Positions 36,501-44,256 of a stretch of 61,591 bases of DNA are shown here, one piece after another (position 1 is the stretch's first letter; the number at the start of each line of letters is the position of its first letter). Source of the DNA: Streptomyces sp. man185 (GTDB lineage: Bacteria > Actinomycetota > Actinomycetes > Streptomycetales > Streptomycetaceae); the NCBI GenBank assembly GCA_002551355.1, contig NTHE01000049.1:1-61591 (forward strand), read 5' to 3'. Under the pieces are notes generated by a model. That model worked only from the letters and a program-made list of their open reading frames with translations, was not told where the DNA came from and searched no databases. A program made the position numbers and the translations under genes.

Positions 36501-37626
36501 GCGGGACCCGCAGCAGCAGGTCCGTCGCGAGCGCGCCGAGGATCTCGCCCGGCGTGGCGTCCGGGCGGTTGGCGCGGTAGGCGCGGGCGGTGGCCTCGGG
36601 CACCCGGAACTTCAGCAGGGCCAGGCGCAGCTTCAGCCGGCTGATCCTCTCGGTCAGGCCGCCGGGCACGAACCAGAGCCGGTACTCCTCGGTGTTCGTC
36701 CCCAGCAGCAGGTCGATCCCGGCGGACGCGCCCGCCTGCAGCGCCGCCACCGGGTCGTGCGGCAGTAGTTCGCCGTCGACGACCAGGTGGAAGGAGTGGC
36801 GGCCGGTCAGCGGGTTCCCGCCGCTGGTGACCTCGGTCTGCGCGGTGAGCAGTGCCTCGGGGTCCACGGCGGCCAGCGCGGCGGCCGTGGCGGGGACCCC
36901 GAGCCGCTTCGCGATCAGCTCGGTCGTCCCGCGTGCCACGTCCGGGGGCAGCGCGGCGGGCGCCCCGCTCTGGAGCACCGCCCGCCGGAACAGTCCCGCC
37001 GAACGGGGCGCGGCCAGCAGCCCGGCGATGCTGATCGCCCCCGCCGACTCCCCGGCCACCGTCACCCGGTCCGGGTCGCCGCCGAACGCCGCGATGTTGT
37101 CGCGCACCCACTCCAGGGCGGCGAGCTGGTCCAGCAGGCCCCGGTTGGCGGGCGCGTCCGGGAAGACGCCGAAGCCCTCGACGCCCAGGCGGTAGTTGAC
37201 GGAGACCAGGACCACCCCGTCCCGGGCGAACGCGGACCCGTCGTACACCGGAACCGCCGACGATCCGTGCACCAGCGAGCCGCCGTGGATCCATACCAGG
37301 ACGGGGAGCCCGGCCCGGTCCGGCCTCGGCGAGGGCGTCCACACATTGAGGTTGAGCCAGCCGTCGCCCGGCACGGCCGGATCCGGCAGCAGCCGGTCCA
37401 GCGGCGGGGCGTACGGCCGCTTGGGGGCCGTGGGACCGTACGCCACGGCTTCGCGCACCCCGGTCCACGGCTCCGGCGGCTCGGGTGCGCGGAACCTTCG
37501 CGCGCCCACCGGCGCAGCCGCGTACGGGATGCCGCGGAAGACCGCGACGCCCCGCTCCACCGCACCGCGCACGGTGCCGTGCACGGTCGTCACCTGCGGG
37601 GAAGTCCCCGCCACGATGTCGGTCAT
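36151..37626 (-). CDS. type-B carboxylesterase (alpha/beta hydrolase)
   Basis: A 491-residue cytosolic esterase of the carboxylesterase/para-nitrobenzyl esterase family. The N-terminal VRGIPYAAAP-like segment (FRGIPYAAAPVGARRFRAP, about 32-50), oxyanion-hole motif LVWIHGGSLVHGS, and nucleophile Ser194 in VTVAGESAGAISI are all present; Glu and His of the triad are expected near 305-310 and 400. The start MTDIVAGTSPQ at 37626 matches the family. The stop codon TAG lies in the CTAG at the edge of the MITE-like element, so the very C-terminus may be changed. The upstream frame to 38250 is not coding. Confidence 0.9.
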   Translation of the reverse strand: MTDIVAGTSPQVTTVHGTVRGAVERGVAVFRGIPYAAAPVGARRFRAPEPPEPWTGVREAVAYGPTAPKRPYAPPLDRLLPDPAVPGDGWLNLNVWTPSPRPDRAGLPVLVWIHGGSLVHGSSAVPVYDGSAFARDGVVLVSVNYRLGVEGFGVFPDAPANRGLLDQLAALEWVRDNIAAFGGDPDRVTVAGESAGAISIAGLLAAPRSAGLFRRAVLQSGAPAALPPDVARGTTELIAKRLGVPATAAALAAVDPEALLTAQTEVTSGGNPLTGRHSFHLVVDGELLPHDPVAALQAGASAGIDLLLGTNTEEYRLWFVPGGLTERISRLKLRLALLKFRVPEATARAYRANRPDATPGEILGALATDLLLRVPLNRLADARSETPGATYVYEFGWPTPVQRLGACHALELGFVFDTLAHPDTQALTGPDAPQELADAMHRAWVDFATGGDPGWPSWDARRPVTVFGPGAPELVLAPRDDELRGWKPYRG

Positions 37627-37960
37627 GGTGCGTGCCAACCTCTCTCGCGGTGCGGTGGTCCGGGCGGTTGCTTCGGAAGGACCAGCCCGTCCGTCGTCAG
37701 GGCCGGGCGGCCCTTCGTGCCGACGACGACGATCTTGACCGTGTGCTTGGCGGCGGCGGACCACGACGTCGTCCAGATCGCGTCCCGGTACGGGCTGGTG
37801 GAGGACTTCAGGTGGACCGTGGCGGCCTTCTTGCCGTCGACATGGACGTATGCCTGCCCCGAAGTGGCGGCCCGCGACACCACCCAGGCGGCTGACCGGC
37901 CGGTGAACGTCCAGGATCCCTCGGTCGGCTCCTCGGCGTGGTCTGCCGGGGACGACGCTG
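37623..37960 (-). pseudogene. orphan C-terminal domain of a secreted protein
   Basis: About 105 codons in good reading frame: SWTFTGRSAAWVVSRAAT, GQAYVHVDGKKAATVHLKSS, then IWTTSWSAAAKHTVKIVVVG and GRPALTTDGLVL. This is the C-terminal beta-sandwich often found at the end of large secreted Streptomyces enzymes. No start, signal peptide or catalytic domain precedes it; the same frame further up is antisense to the terpene synthase. It is a decayed 3' remnant, ending next to the carboxylesterase start. Confidence 0.55.
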
Positions 37961-38143
37961 GTGGACGGCAGTGGGTTCCGACCGGTCGGCCGCGACCGGG
38001 GGCACGACGTCGCCGTCGGCCCGGCCGGTGGGGCGACCCGGGACATGCTTGCGATGCACAGTCTTCCTGCGGCCGGGGACGTCCTACGTCGCCCCCGCGG
38101 GGTCCGGGAGGTGAGCCCCGGGCCCCGCCGGGGGCGCGGCGGC

Positions 38144-39151
38144 TCAGGCGGCGAAGTACTGGGACAGCGAGTCCCGTTCGTCCAGCTCCACCAGGTCCGG
38201 ACGGGTGTAGCGCTCGGCGCGCGCGTGGTAGTCGAAGTCGCCCCGCACAAGCCCCCGGTAGTCCCGGACGCAGCGCTCCAGCGCCGCCCGGGTCGGTCCG
38301 GTGATGCCCGCCGCCTCGATTTCCTCGATCAGCTCCTTTTCCGCCCGCTGCACCCGCTCGGCTATCCGGGCCAGTTGGATACCGGCCTCGTCGACGGCTT
38401 CCTGGAGCGTGGATCCCCGGTCGCGCTGAATCAGCCGTACGGCGTTGTGCTCGTACCCGAGAGCGGCCTCCTTCTCGAAGGAGCAGATGTCGTTGCAGAG
38501 CCCCGAATGGTCGGTGACCGCGTTCCGCAGGGCGATATACGCGGGGAGGCTCCGGGCGGAATCCGGGAGATCGACTCCCGCGGTGATCTCGTGCAGGCAG
38601 AGAAACGGCTGCATGGCGACCGAATCCCGCCGGTGCTTGGCGAATTCGGCCCGGCTGGGCACCTGGCCGGCGGCCCGCTCGACGGCCTCGGCGTAGTACG
38701 TCCACAGCCAGGCGGCGGTGTCCCGCCGGAACTGCCGGTTCCACTGCGGCGAACGGTCCCCGCAGGTCCGGTCCCGCAGCCCCGCGAGCGCCCGCTCCAT
38801 CGGTCCGTTCGGCGCTGCCCCGTCGAAGACGTCCACCAGGCGGGTGATCGCCGTCTCGCACATCCGCGGATCGCGTCCGGCCGGACCGTCGTCGAACTCG
38901 TCGTCCACCAGGAAGGCCCAGAAGAGCCATTGACAGAACAGGTCGAGATGTTCCTGCGTCGCCTTCGGGAAGATGAGGGATATCCACAGTTCCGGGCGGG
39001 TCCGGATCATTTTCCGCCGGGCCGGGACGGACAGGTCGAGCCCTTCGGATTCGGCCCATTCCCAGGCCGCCTCACGGGTTTTCGCCAGGCCTGGATTGCA
39101 CCCGGCGCTCTGGAACGGCATATGAAACGCCGGTAACGTGATCTGGCTCAT
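38144..39151 (-). CDS. class I terpene synthase (sesquiterpene cyclase type)
   Basis: A 335-residue single alpha-domain terpene cyclase that ionises a prenyl diphosphate, most likely farnesyl, with Mg2+. The Asp-rich motif D83-D84-E-F-D87 (FLVDDEFDD) and the NSE triad Asn220, Ser224, Glu228 in CNDICSFEKE are intact, with the C-terminal RY pair (AERYTRPD) near 313. The length is typical of bacterial sesquiterpene synthases. I cannot assign a product. ATG 39151 has the expected PAFHMPFQ start. No P450 or prenyltransferase lies alongside, so the product may be released unmodified. Confidence 0.92.
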   Translation of the reverse strand: MSQITLPAFHMPFQSAGCNPGLAKTREAAWEWAESEGLDLSVPARRKMIRTRPELWISLIFPKATQEHLDLFCQWLFWAFLVDDEFDDGPAGRDPRMCETAITRLVDVFDGAAPNGPMERALAGLRDRTCGDRSPQWNRQFRRDTAAWLWTYYAEAVERAAGQVPSRAEFAKHRRDSVAMQPFLCLHEITAGVDLPDSARSLPAYIALRNAVTDHSGLCNDICSFEKEAALGYEHNAVRLIQRDRGSTLQEAVDEAGIQLARIAERVQRAEKELIEEIEAAGITGPTRAALERCVRDYRGLVRGDFDYHARAERYTRPDLVELDERDSLSQYFAA

Positions 39152-39559
39152 TGCTGCCCCTCGTCTGATGAATACGGGCGGACGATGTGAACGGCGTATT
39201 CCGGGTGATCGAGCAGGAGACGGGCCCGCGCCGGGAAGCGGCGGCCGGAAGCCCGGAGGCCGGGCGGCCGCGCGACTGTACGAGGTGGGAGGGCCATCGC
39301 TGTCCTCCTTCCTCCGCCGGGAGCCGCGGCGTCAGGGCAGGGTCGGTGAGCCGGTGGGCGAGCGCGTCACCATGTGTAATGCCCAGTCAACCCCCTGTGG
39401 GGGCGCCGAGGGAAGCCATTTGTGACCGGAATTGTTTGATCGGCAGCAACTCTCCGACTACGTCTGGGTAGTTGGTGAACCACTGAGGTTCCCGTGGCCG
39501 CAGTGACGGGGGTGCGGCCACGGGAGTCGAGTGAAGCCGGCCGGGCGACGGCGTCCGGC
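39152..39559. other. intergenic region upstream of the terpene synthase
   Basis: 408 bases without a supported gene. It should hold the terpene synthase promoter on the minus strand and the end of the injection-system operon, with a terminator at 39491-39524. A TTGACT on the minus strand at 39385-39390 has no matching -10. Confidence 0.4.
39491..39524 (-). terminator. terminator of the injection-system operon
   Basis: CCCGTGGCCGCA (39491-39502) pairs perfectly with TGCGGCCACGGG (39513-39524) around a 10-base loop, 36 bases beyond the stop of the last gene of the operon. Confidence 0.8.
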
Positions 39560-40906
39560 TCAGGTGCGCTTGAAGAACTCGACCTCGCCGACCGCGATCG
39601 GCCGCCCCTCGCCCTGACCGGTCGCCTCCCGCAGCACCAGCTCGACGGAGACGACGTCACTGATGCCCAGCCGTGTCTCCTGCTTGCCGGGCTTGTCGTT
39701 GTAGGTCACGGCCTTCTTGTGGACCTTGCCGTCCTTCGTGGTGACGAGCAGGTCCGCCCGGGTGGGCCGCGCGCCCTGCCGGAACTCCTGGGGCTCCTTC
39801 GACACACCCGTGTACACCACCACGCCGACCAGCCGGAACGGCGTCCCGAAGTCGCACGTCAGCGACGCGTCGAGCGTGGGCGCGCCCCAGTACTTGTTCG
39901 TCAGGCCGTCGATCGCCGCGCTCGCCGGGTGGCCTGGGGCCGCCGCGCTCGCGGTCGCCCCGGTGGGGCTGATCTCCGCCGTTCCGCCGAGCTTGTCCCG
40001 GACGTCCTCGAAGACGTAGCGCCCGAACGGGAAGAACAGGAAACCCGCGAGAACCAGTCCGGCCAGGGCGAGTACCAGCAGCGTCCGGCGCAGCGCCCGG
40101 CCCGAACCACCGCGCACCCGGCGGCGGAACGGCCACACCGTGCGCCACCACGGCAGGGCGGCGGCCTGTTCCCTGGCCCGCAGCGGGGCGGCGCAGCGCC
40201 GGCAGAACTGCCGCCCGGGGAGGTTCGGCGTGCCGCAGGCAGGGCAGGGCGGACCGTCCGGCGTCTCGTCCGCCGCCACCGGCCGCACGACGGGCCGCCG
40301 GGCCACGGGCTTGGCGGGTCGCACCGCCCCGACCGGCTCGTCCGCCCGGTCCGCCTCGGGCGCGGTCCCGGAAGCCGGTGTCGGTGTCGATCTCGGGATC
40401 CCGGGGCGTACGGGGGCGGGGGCAGGCCGTACCGGGGGCACGGAAGGCGCCGGCGGTACGGGTGGCCGCGTCGGCGCTCGGGGGATGGGTGAGGGTTCCG
40501 CCGGGGGCGTGGGAGCCGACCGTGGCGACTCCGGCAGCGGTTCGGGGCGCGCGGGGGCCTCGGGACGAGCGGGCGGTTCGGTCCGTTCCGGGGAAGCCGG
40601 GACGGGCACGGGTGGCGTCGGAGGCACGGACGCGGGCGTCGTCGTCGGCGGCACAGGCACAGGCGCGGGCGTCGTCGGCGGCCCGGCCGGTTCCGGCTCC
40701 GGCGCGGGCCCGTTCCTGGGCCCGGCCTCCGCCACCGGAGCCGCTGTCGCAGCCTCGGCCTCCGGTTCCGGCCCGGCCTTCGGTTCCGGAGCCGGCGTTC
40801 GCGTCGGCCGTACGGGCTGGGAGGACCAGCCCAGGTAGCCGCCGCAGTTGCCGCAGAAGTCGTCGGTCTCGCCGTTGGCCGTACCGCACGCCGGGCACGA
40901 ACGCAT
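39560..40906 (-). CDS. zinc-ribbon, transmembrane, discoidin-like protein of the CIS operon
   Basis: A 448-residue protein and last gene of the operon. Residues 1-25 are a four-cysteine zinc ribbon (CPACG...CGNCG). A long Pro/Glu/Ala linker follows, then a second ribbon near 222-245 (CPACG...CRRC). One membrane helix lies at about 272-292 (TLLVLALAGLVLAGFLFF). The last 130 residues form a beta-sandwich resembling NADase/F5-8 discoidin domains (AAIDGLTNKYWGA; LTCDFGTPFRLVGVVVYTG). The predicted topology is cytosolic ribbons and an extracellular sandwich. It may tether or sense the injection particle at the membrane. ATG 40906 follows AGGAGG; GTG 40909 is possible. Confidence 0.8.
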   Translation of the reverse strand: MRSCPACGTANGETDDFCGNCGGYLGWSSQPVRPTRTPAPEPKAGPEPEAEAATAAPVAEAGPRNGPAPEPEPAGPPTTPAPVPVPPTTTPASVPPTPPVPVPASPERTEPPARPEAPARPEPLPESPRSAPTPPAEPSPIPRAPTRPPVPPAPSVPPVRPAPAPVRPGIPRSTPTPASGTAPEADRADEPVGAVRPAKPVARRPVVRPVAADETPDGPPCPACGTPNLPGRQFCRRCAAPLRAREQAAALPWWRTVWPFRRRVRGGSGRALRRTLLVLALAGLVLAGFLFFPFGRYVFEDVRDKLGGTAEISPTGATASAAAPGHPASAAIDGLTNKYWGAPTLDASLTCDFGTPFRLVGVVVYTGVSKEPQEFRQGARPTRADLLVTTKDGKVHKKAVTYNDKPGKQETRLGISDVVSVELVLREATGQGEGRPIAVGEVEFFKRT

Positions 40907-40910
40907 CACG

Positions 40911-41486
40911 TCAGCCTCCTGTCTGTTCGGGCGCTTCGGGCGGGCCCTGGAGGACCTCCACCCGGCAGATGAGGTGGACGGGGCAGGCGGCCGTGGCGAC
41001 CTCCAGGACGCGGCGGGCGTCCACCGTGTCGCCCTCGCGCACCGGCCAGACCCGGACGTGCAGTTCACCGGTGGGCGGCGGCGGGAGGGCGGCCCGCGGC
41101 TCGGCCGACCAGGTGGCGCCCCCGCCGTCCCGGACGTCCGCGTGGACCCCGCAGCACAGCCGCAGCCGCTCGACGAGACCCCGCCGCGTGCCGCGCCACC
41201 GGTGCAGCTCGACGGCGCGCGCGACGACCGCCCGGCGCAGCTCCACCGGCCACGCCGGATCGGCCTCCACGCCCACCCAGGACGCCAGCCAGGGCAGGAA
41301 GTCGGCCGGTGCCAGCGCCGGGTCGACGTAGGCGGGCAGGTTGTCCAGCGTGGACAGGACCGGGGCCAGCACCGTGTCCAGGCCCGCCGTGAACCGCTGG
41401 GCCAGGTCGTCCTCCGCGTACAGGGCGGGCAGCAGGTCGCCGATCGGGTACCGGCTGGGCAGCCCGGGTACCGCCGCCCGCGTCAT
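40911..41486 (-). CDS. CIS baseplate/tail protein, P2 gpI-like
   Basis: A 191-residue protein of the phage tail protein I family. The core PIGDLLPALYAEDDLAQRFTAG and FLPWLASWVGVEADP with the helix RRAVVARAVELHRWRGTRRG is typical; the RG(T/S) turn recurs across these proteins. It would sit in the baseplate wedge, linking the J-type protein to fibres. The ATG at 41486 overlaps the stop of the J-type gene (ATGA), and the stop is followed two bases later by the next gene, so the three are tightly coupled. Confidence 0.85.
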   Translation of the reverse strand: MTRAAVPGLPSRYPIGDLLPALYAEDDLAQRFTAGLDTVLAPVLSTLDNLPAYVDPALAPADFLPWLASWVGVEADPAWPVELRRAVVARAVELHRWRGTRRGLVERLRLCCGVHADVRDGGGATWSAEPRAALPPPPTGELHVRVWPVREGDTVDARRVLEVATAACPVHLICRVEVLQGPPEAPEQTGG

Positions 41487-43444
41487 ACGACCTCACCGGC
41501 CCCGCTCGCGGTGACCACCACCTGGTGCTGGTGAGAGAAGACCAGGGCCCCCGGCGCCACGTCGACCCGGTCCACCGCGGCCCCGCGCCGGCCCGTGATG
41601 GGGTCCGCCGGGAACAGCCGGACGTCCTCCACAAGACCGGCCCCCTCCACGTTCTGGAGCACGGCGAAGACCTCCCCGTACTGCACGGGCCTGCCGAACG
41701 GCCACCCCCGGCCGTCCGCCCCGCCCCGCAACGGGTCGATATGGCGGAACAGCGCCTCCAGTGCCTGTGCCCGCACCCGGTCCACATCGCCGGGCGCGGC
41801 CACCAGCCGGGCGACGACCGTCACACCCTGGTATGCGGGCGGTTCCACCACCAACCGGGTCCCGACCAGGCGCCGTTCGTCGAGCCGCTCGGTGACGGCC
41901 GCGAGCACCGCGTCCGAGGGGATCAGCTGCTCGAACCGCACCTGCCCGTCCTCGTCGGCGACCGCGTCGGGCACCACCAGCACCCGCACCGCGCCGGCCT
42001 CGCCCGGCACCGCCGGCAGGCACCGCACGCGGCGCAGGGACGGCGCGGCCTCCCGGGCGATCAGTTCGTAGTCCTCGGCCGTGACCGCCCGCTCCTGCAC
42101 CCGCAGGATGTTCGGCGCGCGCACCTTCGCGTTCTCCACGGTCTCCCCGTCGACCCCGCCGGCCGCCGCCTCGCGGTTGTCGACGCTCGCGACGTACGGC
42201 ACCGAACTGCGCAGCACGGAGATCGCGCCCCGGGCCACGTTCCCGGCCGACCCGCCACCCGTGCGGTAGCGCGGGACGCGGAGCTGGGCGCCCTTCTCGG
42301 GCACCGCCCCGTACGCGCGCATCGTGCCGTCCGGCTCCCGCACCTCCGGCGGGAACGCGAACTCCCCGGCGACGGCGTCGATCCGGACATGGCGGTCCCC
42401 GGGCCGGGACGCGCCGAAGTGCTCGACCGGGGTCCAGACCTGCCAGCCCTCGTCGGCCGACACCTGGACGACCGGCGGGTCCCCGTCCAGCAGCAGCGGT
42501 GCCCGGCCCACCGTGAACCGCTGCCCGGCGACGCCCTCGGACACCCCGAGGGGCACGTCGAGGACGGTCTCCGCGTGCTCCGCCGCCGCCGTGCCGCCGA
42601 CCGTGAACACCTCGGCCTCCCGGATCGTCGGCGACTCCGAGTAGAACGGCTGGCCCGGCTCCGGGGCGGTCACCCGGCAGCGCAGCCACCCCGCCCGGGT
42701 CCCCGCCACGACGGACGCGGTGTGCCCGCCGGGGACGAAAACGACGACTTCGCCGGGCCTGTTGAGCCCGCCGGTGCTGTCGGTCCCGGTCGCACACGTC
42801 ACCCAGCGGGCGCCGTCCCACGCCTCCCACACCAGCGGCGGCTGACGTGGGTCGACGCCCACCCCCTCCACCCGGCTGTCGAGCCGGACGGCGACGATGC
42901 ACCGGGGCACGGCAGTCGGCAGCCCGAACAGCAGGGCGTCGCCGGGCTCCGGCCGGGCCTGGAAGCACGGGATGTCCTTGCCCGCGCCGAGCGGACCGGT
43001 CCGGTCCGTCTGGTCGCCCGCCACCGGCGCGGTGACCAGACGCACCAGCGAACTCGGCACGATCGGCAGGTCCTCGGAGGTGGAGAACACCACCGGCTCC
43101 TCGGCCTCACCGCGTGCCGTGGCCACCTCCGTACCGGCGGGCAGGTGCACGGTCTCCGGCTGCGGCGCGGAGAGCCAGAAGTCGATCTCGGCCCGCGCCA
43201 CCGCCGGCGGGAACAGCGTCACGCCCAGCAGGTCGAGGAAGGCCGCGTAGTTCTTGTCGGGCACCCGGTTCAGCCGGTACAGCAACTGGTCGACCATGTA
43301 CGCGAACGTCTCGATCAGCGTCACCCCGGGGTCCGACACGTTGTGGTCGGTCCACTCGGGGGAGCGCTGCTGGACGAACCGCTTGGCCTCGTCGACGAGT
43401 TGCTGGAAGCGGCGGTCGTCCAGGTTGGGGGAGGGCAGGGCCAT
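41483..43444 (-). CDS. CIS baseplate wedge protein (baseplate J/gp6-like)
   Basis: A 653-residue baseplate J-family protein that builds the wedge ring around the spike and triggers sheath contraction. The N-terminal MALPSPNLDDRRFQQLVDEA and DHNVSDPGVTLIETFAYMVD are the eCIS-type signature. The J core is near 440-560 (GAISVLRSSVPYVASVDN; VTAEDYELIAREAAPSLRRV). Length matches Afp11/T4 gp6-type homologues of injection systems. ATG 43444 overlaps the stop of the upstream gp25-like gene. Confidence 0.92.
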   Translation of the reverse strand: MALPSPNLDDRRFQQLVDEAKRFVQQRSPEWTDHNVSDPGVTLIETFAYMVDQLLYRLNRVPDKNYAAFLDLLGVTLFPPAVARAEIDFWLSAPQPETVHLPAGTEVATARGEAEEPVVFSTSEDLPIVPSSLVRLVTAPVAGDQTDRTGPLGAGKDIPCFQARPEPGDALLFGLPTAVPRCIVAVRLDSRVEGVGVDPRQPPLVWEAWDGARWVTCATGTDSTGGLNRPGEVVVFVPGGHTASVVAGTRAGWLRCRVTAPEPGQPFYSESPTIREAEVFTVGGTAAAEHAETVLDVPLGVSEGVAGQRFTVGRAPLLLDGDPPVVQVSADEGWQVWTPVEHFGASRPGDRHVRIDAVAGEFAFPPEVREPDGTMRAYGAVPEKGAQLRVPRYRTGGGSAGNVARGAISVLRSSVPYVASVDNREAAAGGVDGETVENAKVRAPNILRVQERAVTAEDYELIAREAAPSLRRVRCLPAVPGEAGAVRVLVVPDAVADEDGQVRFEQLIPSDAVLAAVTERLDERRLVGTRLVVEPPAYQGVTVVARLVAAPGDVDRVRAQALEALFRHIDPLRGGADGRGWPFGRPVQYGEVFAVLQNVEGAGLVEDVRLFPADPITGRRGAAVDRVDVAPGALVFSHQHQVVVTASGAGEVV

Positions 43445-43884
43445 CAGCGCACTCCCGCTTCCTGGGAGGTCTCCGGGGACGAACCCTCGGACGACGGGAT
43501 CGTGTAGAAGGGAAAGACCAGATTGCGCAGGTCGTTGGTGGCCCGCACCGTGTAGTGCACGTCGATGTAGAGCGTGCCCTCCTCGATCGCGTCGAACGCG
43601 ATCACCACGTCCGTCACCTCGATGCGCGGCTCCCACCGCTCCAGCGAGCTGCGGACCTCCTGCGCGATCCGCCCGGCCGTCGCCCCGTCACCGGGCGCGA
43701 AGACGTACTCGTGGATGCCACAGCCGAACTCCGGGCGCATCGGCCGCTCGCCCGGCGCGGTCCCGAGGATCAGCCCGATCGCCTCCTCGATCTCCTTGTC
43801 CCGCTCGACCAGGGCGATCCCGCCCGTGGGCCCGACCCGCAGCGGGAAGCCCCAGCCGCGCCCGATGAATCCGCCGCCGCTCAC
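43444..43884 (-). CDS. CIS baseplate protein (gp25-like)
   Basis: A 146-residue GPW_gp25 family protein. It has the lysozyme-like fold that starts sheath polymerisation at the baseplate: WGFPLRVGPTGGIALVERDK, then IEEAIGLILGTAPGERPMRP, and FGCGIHEYVFAPGDGAT, all strongly conserved. The EPR-type motif appears as RWEPRIEVTDV. GTG 43884 overlaps the PAAR stop codon, confirming coupling. Confidence 0.93.
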   Translation of the reverse strand: MSGGGFIGRGWGFPLRVGPTGGIALVERDKEIEEAIGLILGTAPGERPMRPEFGCGIHEYVFAPGDGATAGRIAQEVRSSLERWEPRIEVTDVVIAFDAIEEGTLYIDVHYTVRATNDLRNLVFPFYTIPSSEGSSPETSQEAGVR

Positions 43885-44198
43885 ATCGGGCCCCCGATCA
43901 GGACGTCGAACGCACCGCTGATGACGGGCGCTCCACAGGTCGTCTTGTCGCCCATCCGGGCCGCGGGCAGCCCGCCGATCAGCACCGCGCCGCCGATCGC
44001 GGCGGCCGGGTTGGGCATGATCACGTTGCCGGGCCCGAGTGCCGCGTGCGGGGGGACGACGCACCCGTGCAGGCTCCCGGTGACGGCCGCGGGCCGGCCG
44101 CCGATGAGTACGGTGGCCACGGCCACCGCACCGGGGGGCGGGGTGCCGATGAGACCGCCGTGGGCGGTGCTGTCGCCCGTGCGGGCTGCGGGGGGCAT
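43881..44198 (-). CDS. PAAR-like spike tip protein
   Basis: A 105-residue PAAR-domain protein that sharpens the tip of the spike. It shows the repeated hydrophobic-Gly pattern of PAAR cones (AVATVLIGGRPAAVTG; GAVLIGGLPAARMGD) and His/Cys residues for the tip metal (AHGG, LHGCVV, TTCGAP). It has no C-terminal toxin extension. It lies directly downstream of the VgrG-like gene, as in other systems. ATG 44198. Confidence 0.92.
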   Translation of the reverse strand: MPPAARTGDSTAHGGLIGTPPPGAVAVATVLIGGRPAAVTGSLHGCVVPPHAALGPGNVIMPNPAAAIGGAVLIGGLPAARMGDKTTCGAPVISGAFDVLIGGPM

Positions 44199-44256
44199 GG
44201 CCGGGGTTCTCCTAGCTGTGGAAAGGGACTTCAGGGGTGGGATGTGCGTCGGGCGG

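Noticed and set aside
39362..39390. Terpene synthase promoter from TTGACT on the minus strand
   Set aside because: No acceptable -10 hexamer occurs 16-19 bases downstream.
40140..40838. Gly/Thr-rich plus-strand open frame opposite the zinc-ribbon protein
   Set aside because: It is a shadow of the Pro/Ala linker of the real gene, with no start context.
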